Assembly: GCF_014207535.1 (NCBI RefSeq)
Contig: NZ_JACHGK010000003.1
Span: 286,302-350,301, forward strand
Direction: 5' to 3'
DNA length: 64,000 nt
DNA from: Bacillus benzoevorans
Lineage (GTDB): Bacteria; Bacillota; Bacilli; Bacillales; Cytobacillaceae
Part shown: positions 61,648 to 64,000 of the stretch, one piece after another
Layout of the letters: each line of letters opens with the position of its first letter
Numbering within the stretch: the stretch's first letter is position 1
The notes under the pieces: model-generated
Seen by the model: only the letters and a program-made list of their open reading frames with translations
Databases searched by the model: none
Told to the model about the DNA's origin: nothing
Translations under genes and position numbers: made by a program

Positions 61648-63783
61648 TTATTCTTCATTCTTTTTTTCTGTTTCACTTTCACCGTTGGCTGCTTCATCAG
61701 CAGTGGTTCCTCCGGCTGCACGGGCCGCTTTTATATCAAAATACGTATCCATGACTCTGCGCCCGATCTTCAGGTTCGAGCGATTATCGGTTCCTCCCGT
61801 ATATGCCCATGGAACGATGACGGCCATGGCAATTTCCGGGTTATTTGTCGGCGCATAGCCGACAAGACTGAGGTTCATGACTGGGGACATACGATAATTC
61901 GTCAACGGACCGTCATAAAAGGCCTGCGCAGTTCCGGTTTTCCCCGCAGGATAATATGGGGCATTGCCAAAGAATCCGTAAGCTGTCCCGCCCGATTCCC
62001 CCATTACCTTGCGAAAGCCAAGCTGTACCCGTTCGATCCAGCCACTTTCAAGATCTAAGCGGTTCAACACTTTGGGCTGAATCTCCTGGACAATCGGACC
62101 AAGCTCATTATCCATTTGTGGTTCGCGGATTTCCTTGACCATATGCGGTTCCATGCGGCTGCCGCCATTGGCAATGGTTGAAACATATTGGGCCATCTGC
62201 AGCGTGGAATACGTATCATACTGCCCAATGGCTAGGTCGAGCATTAAACCTGGTGTAGTGTCTGTTCCTTTTGCCCCTATCTGTTCATTCGGCAGATCAA
62301 TCCCCGTCCGTACGCCAAGTCCAAATTGGGCAAAATGCTGGCGGATAATATCAAAGCCTTCTTTTTTTAGAGGCAGAGAGCCGCCTGGTATATAACGTCC
62401 GCCGCCGATCTTGATCGCCGTATGGAACATGTACACGTTTGAAGATACCTTTAAGGCGTTCACATCATTTATGGAACCAAAGTTTTTCCACGATTTTTTC
62501 GGCTTTGTTCCAGCAATAATAAGCGGTGCATCATAGAATGGTGTACCAGGGCTGATCGCACCTGTCTGGTAGCCTGTCAGGATCGTAGCCCCTTTAACGG
62601 CAGAACCGACATTATAGGTGGTCGTAAAGGTGCCCAGCGCATCATCCTGCATTTCCGTTTTGCCTGTTTCTTGGTTCCGGACAATCCGTTTACCTGCTAA
62701 CGCCTTAATTTCCCCGGTATTCGGGTCCATCAGTACGACATAGGCGCGGTCTAAAAGTCCTGTTCCGGGATATTTTCTCGCCGTCCACAACTCTTCTTCA
62801 ATAATTTGCTCCACAGCACGCTGCAGATCCATATCTACCGTTAAGATCAAGTCCTTGCCCCGCTGCCCTTCCGAAATCATTTCAGTGCTGACGATATTAC
62901 CGGCTTTATCGGTCACATTTTTGACCTTTGCCTTTTGTCCATGGAGCACATCTTCATATTGTTTTTCTAAATAGCTTGTCCCAACGCGGTCGTTACGGCT
63001 GTAACCTTTTGATAAATAGTTGTCAATTTCTTCCGCAGGCAGACCCTTATCAGAGGTTGTCACCCCTCCAAGTACAGAGCGTAAGGTATCTTCATACGTA
63101 TAGAACCGTTCCCAGTCGGTTGTCGTATCCACCCCGGGCAGCAGTGAGAGGTTTTCACTGACGACGGCAAATTCCTCCGGTGTGACATCTTTATTTTTCA
63201 CAATCTGCGGGGTGAACTTATAGCCGCTTGTGAATTCACGATAAATCGCGAGTACCTCCATATCGGCTTTCGATAATTCACTTAAGTCTTTTTCCGTAAT
63301 CCGATCGAGAATGAGACGATAGACTTTTTTATCATATTCCTCGTCTTTATATTTTTCCTGCAGCTGTTTCCGTTCTTTCTCAGAAACCTTTTTCTCCGCT
63401 TTCTTTTGATGTTTAAGAATCCAGAAATCTTTTTTATCTCTTTCCGTCACCTTTTTATCATCTTTTTCAATTAATTTGGACAATCTTTCAGCAACAAGGA
63501 GCATTTCCTCCTGGTCGACCCCATTGTTCGTATACGTAATCGCATTTTGCGGAACATTATCGACAACAATTTTGCCGGTTGAATCGATCATTTTGCCCCT
63601 TGGCACCGGGTTGTTGACTGTTACATCCTCAGTTCGTTCAATCTCACGCTTATAATCATCTCCATAGACAATTTGTACGACACCAAGCCGCAAGACCAGC
63701 ACAGAGAATAATACAAAGACAATAAAAAAGAGCATATTTAAACGAAAAGGGACATGCGTCTTCTTCTTTTTCCTCTTTTTCAA
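61648..63783 (-). CDS. pbpA: Penicillin-binding protein 2A, transpeptidase
   Basis: PbpA (711 residues) is a class B PBP that cross-links wall peptides for cell elongation and spore outgrowth. A membrane anchor (about 14-38), a dimerisation and pedestal region (PVPRGKMIDSTGK), and the transpeptidase motifs SAVK, SSN and KTGTAQ are all present. A Glu/Lys-rich tail ends the protein. The start is the TTG at 63783, the only start candidate after an in-frame stop. Confidence 0.94.
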   Translation of the reverse strand: MKKRKKKKTHVPFRLNMLFFIVFVLFSVLVLRLGVVQIVYGDDYKREIERTEDVTVNNPVPRGKMIDSTGKIVVDNVPQNAITYTNNGVDQEEMLLVAERLSKLIEKDDKKVTERDKKDFWILKHQKKAEKKVSEKERKQLQEKYKDEEYDKKVYRLILDRITEKDLSELSKADMEVLAIYREFTSGYKFTPQIVKNKDVTPEEFAVVSENLSLLPGVDTTTDWERFYTYEDTLRSVLGGVTTSDKGLPAEEIDNYLSKGYSRNDRVGTSYLEKQYEDVLHGQKAKVKNVTDKAGNIVSTEMISEGQRGKDLILTVDMDLQRAVEQIIEEELWTARKYPGTGLLDRAYVVLMDPNTGEIKALAGKRIVRNQETGKTEMQDDALGTFTTTYNVGSAVKGATILTGYQTGAISPGTPFYDAPLIIAGTKPKKSWKNFGSINDVNALKVSSNVYMFHTAIKIGGGRYIPGGSLPLKKEGFDIIRQHFAQFGLGVRTGIDLPNEQIGAKGTDTTPGLMLDLAIGQYDTYSTLQMAQYVSTIANGGSRMEPHMVKEIREPQMDNELGPIVQEIQPKVLNRLDLESGWIERVQLGFRKVMGESGGTAYGFFGNAPYYPAGKTGTAQAFYDGPLTNYRMSPVMNLSLVGYAPTNNPEIAMAVIVPWAYTGGTDNRSNLKIGRRVMDTYFDIKAARAAGGTTADEAANGESETEKKNEE

Positions 63784-63907
63784 ACGTAATCACACATCCT
63801 TTCCGAAATGGTTCTTTGTTTACTATTTTAAAAGAAATAATAAAATAATACTATAAAAAGCCAAGAAATAAACTAGAAAATATTTACATTCATTTCCTGC
63901 AAAAGAA

Positions 63908-64000
63908 TAGAGTAGGCGCATGAGTTACTCATGCGCCTCTCACAGATCCGTACGTGCGGGTCATCGCATACGGCTCCTCCATGATTATCCCCGTTGGGGA
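63908..64000 (-). mobile_element. 3' end of a group II intron (domains V and VI), continuing beyond the window
   Basis: Read on the minus strand, GAGCCGTATGCGATGA with CGCACGTACGGATC forms a domain-V-like hairpin with the catalytic AGC triad, followed by a 10-bp perfect domain-VI-like stem GGCGCATGAG/CTCATGCGCC. The usual domain V pairing is altered at one base (GGATC for GGTTC). The reverse transcriptase gene would lie beyond 64000. Confidence 0.7.

Noticed and set aside
1..64000. CRISPR arrays, tRNA or rRNA genes, prophage
   Set aside because: No spaced direct repeats, no tRNA or rRNA-like stretches and no phage structural genes were seen.

Overview
The window looks like chromosomal DNA from a low-GC, endospore-forming member of the Bacillaceae. 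It carries spo0A, spoIVB and the complete spoIIIAA-AH operon, a full comG operon, and a long run of genes in the order familiar from the bkd-to-pst arc of Bacillus subtilis. Almost everything is on the minus strand. Gene names were assigned by recognising protein families and by gene order recalled from B. subtilis; no database search was run.

Layout, left to right. Positions 1-1.1 kb hold the N-terminal part of a BkdR-like sigma-54 activator cut by the window edge, followed by yqzF and yqiK. Positions 2.3-7.3 kb hold spo0A, spoIVB, recN and ahrC/argR. Positions 7.5-13.5 kb hold yqxC, dxs, ispA, xseB, xseA and nusB; folD is absent from the xseA-nusB junction. Positions 13.9-16.3 kb hold yqhY and accCB. 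Positions 16.5-21.8 kb hold the spoIIIA operon behind a clear sigma-E promoter; its fourth gene, spoIIIAD, appears to start at AUU. Positions 21.9-26 kb hold efp, yqhT, yqhR, yqhP and yqhO. Positions 26.2-29.9 kb hold a class II (B12-dependent) ribonucleotide reductase gene, nrdJ. It is split into four exons by three small self-splicing-type group I introns, all phase 0 and all inside catalytic or substrate-binding motifs, and it is preceded by two NrdR boxes.

Positions 30-35.6 kb hold lipM, yqhL and the glycine-cleavage genes gcvPB-gcvPA-gcvT, preceded by what looks like a decayed glycine riboswitch. Positions 35.9-38.3 kb hold the plus-strand pair yqhH (SNF2 helicase) and yqhG. Positions 38.4-42.6 kb hold yqzE and comGG to comGA. 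Positions 42.9-54.9 kb hold a Cys-rich HTH regulator, yqgY, a MidA-like methyltransferase, a candidate C-rich small RNA, yqgX, yqgW, yqgU, yqgT, glcK, yqgQ, gluP, a small membrane protein, ldh, a DUF92 membrane protein and yqgN. Positions 55-64 kb hold rpmG, two poorly known genes, phoU, and pstB-pstA-pstC-pstS with a MITE between pstB and pstA, a long intercistronic hairpin between pstC and pstS, and six phased PhoP hexamers upstream. pbpA follows, and the last ~90 bases are the 3' end of a group II intron.

The genes group into mother-cell sporulation control (Spo0A, SpoIVB, SpoIIIA channel), competence pilus assembly, phosphate starvation uptake, one-carbon and lipoate metabolism (gcv, lipM), isoprenoid and fatty-acid precursor synthesis, and DNA repair and precursor supply. 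The most unusual content is RNA-based: three group I introns in one reductase gene, a group II intron end, a degenerate riboswitch, a candidate small RNA, and an apparent AUU start codon in a sporulation gene.
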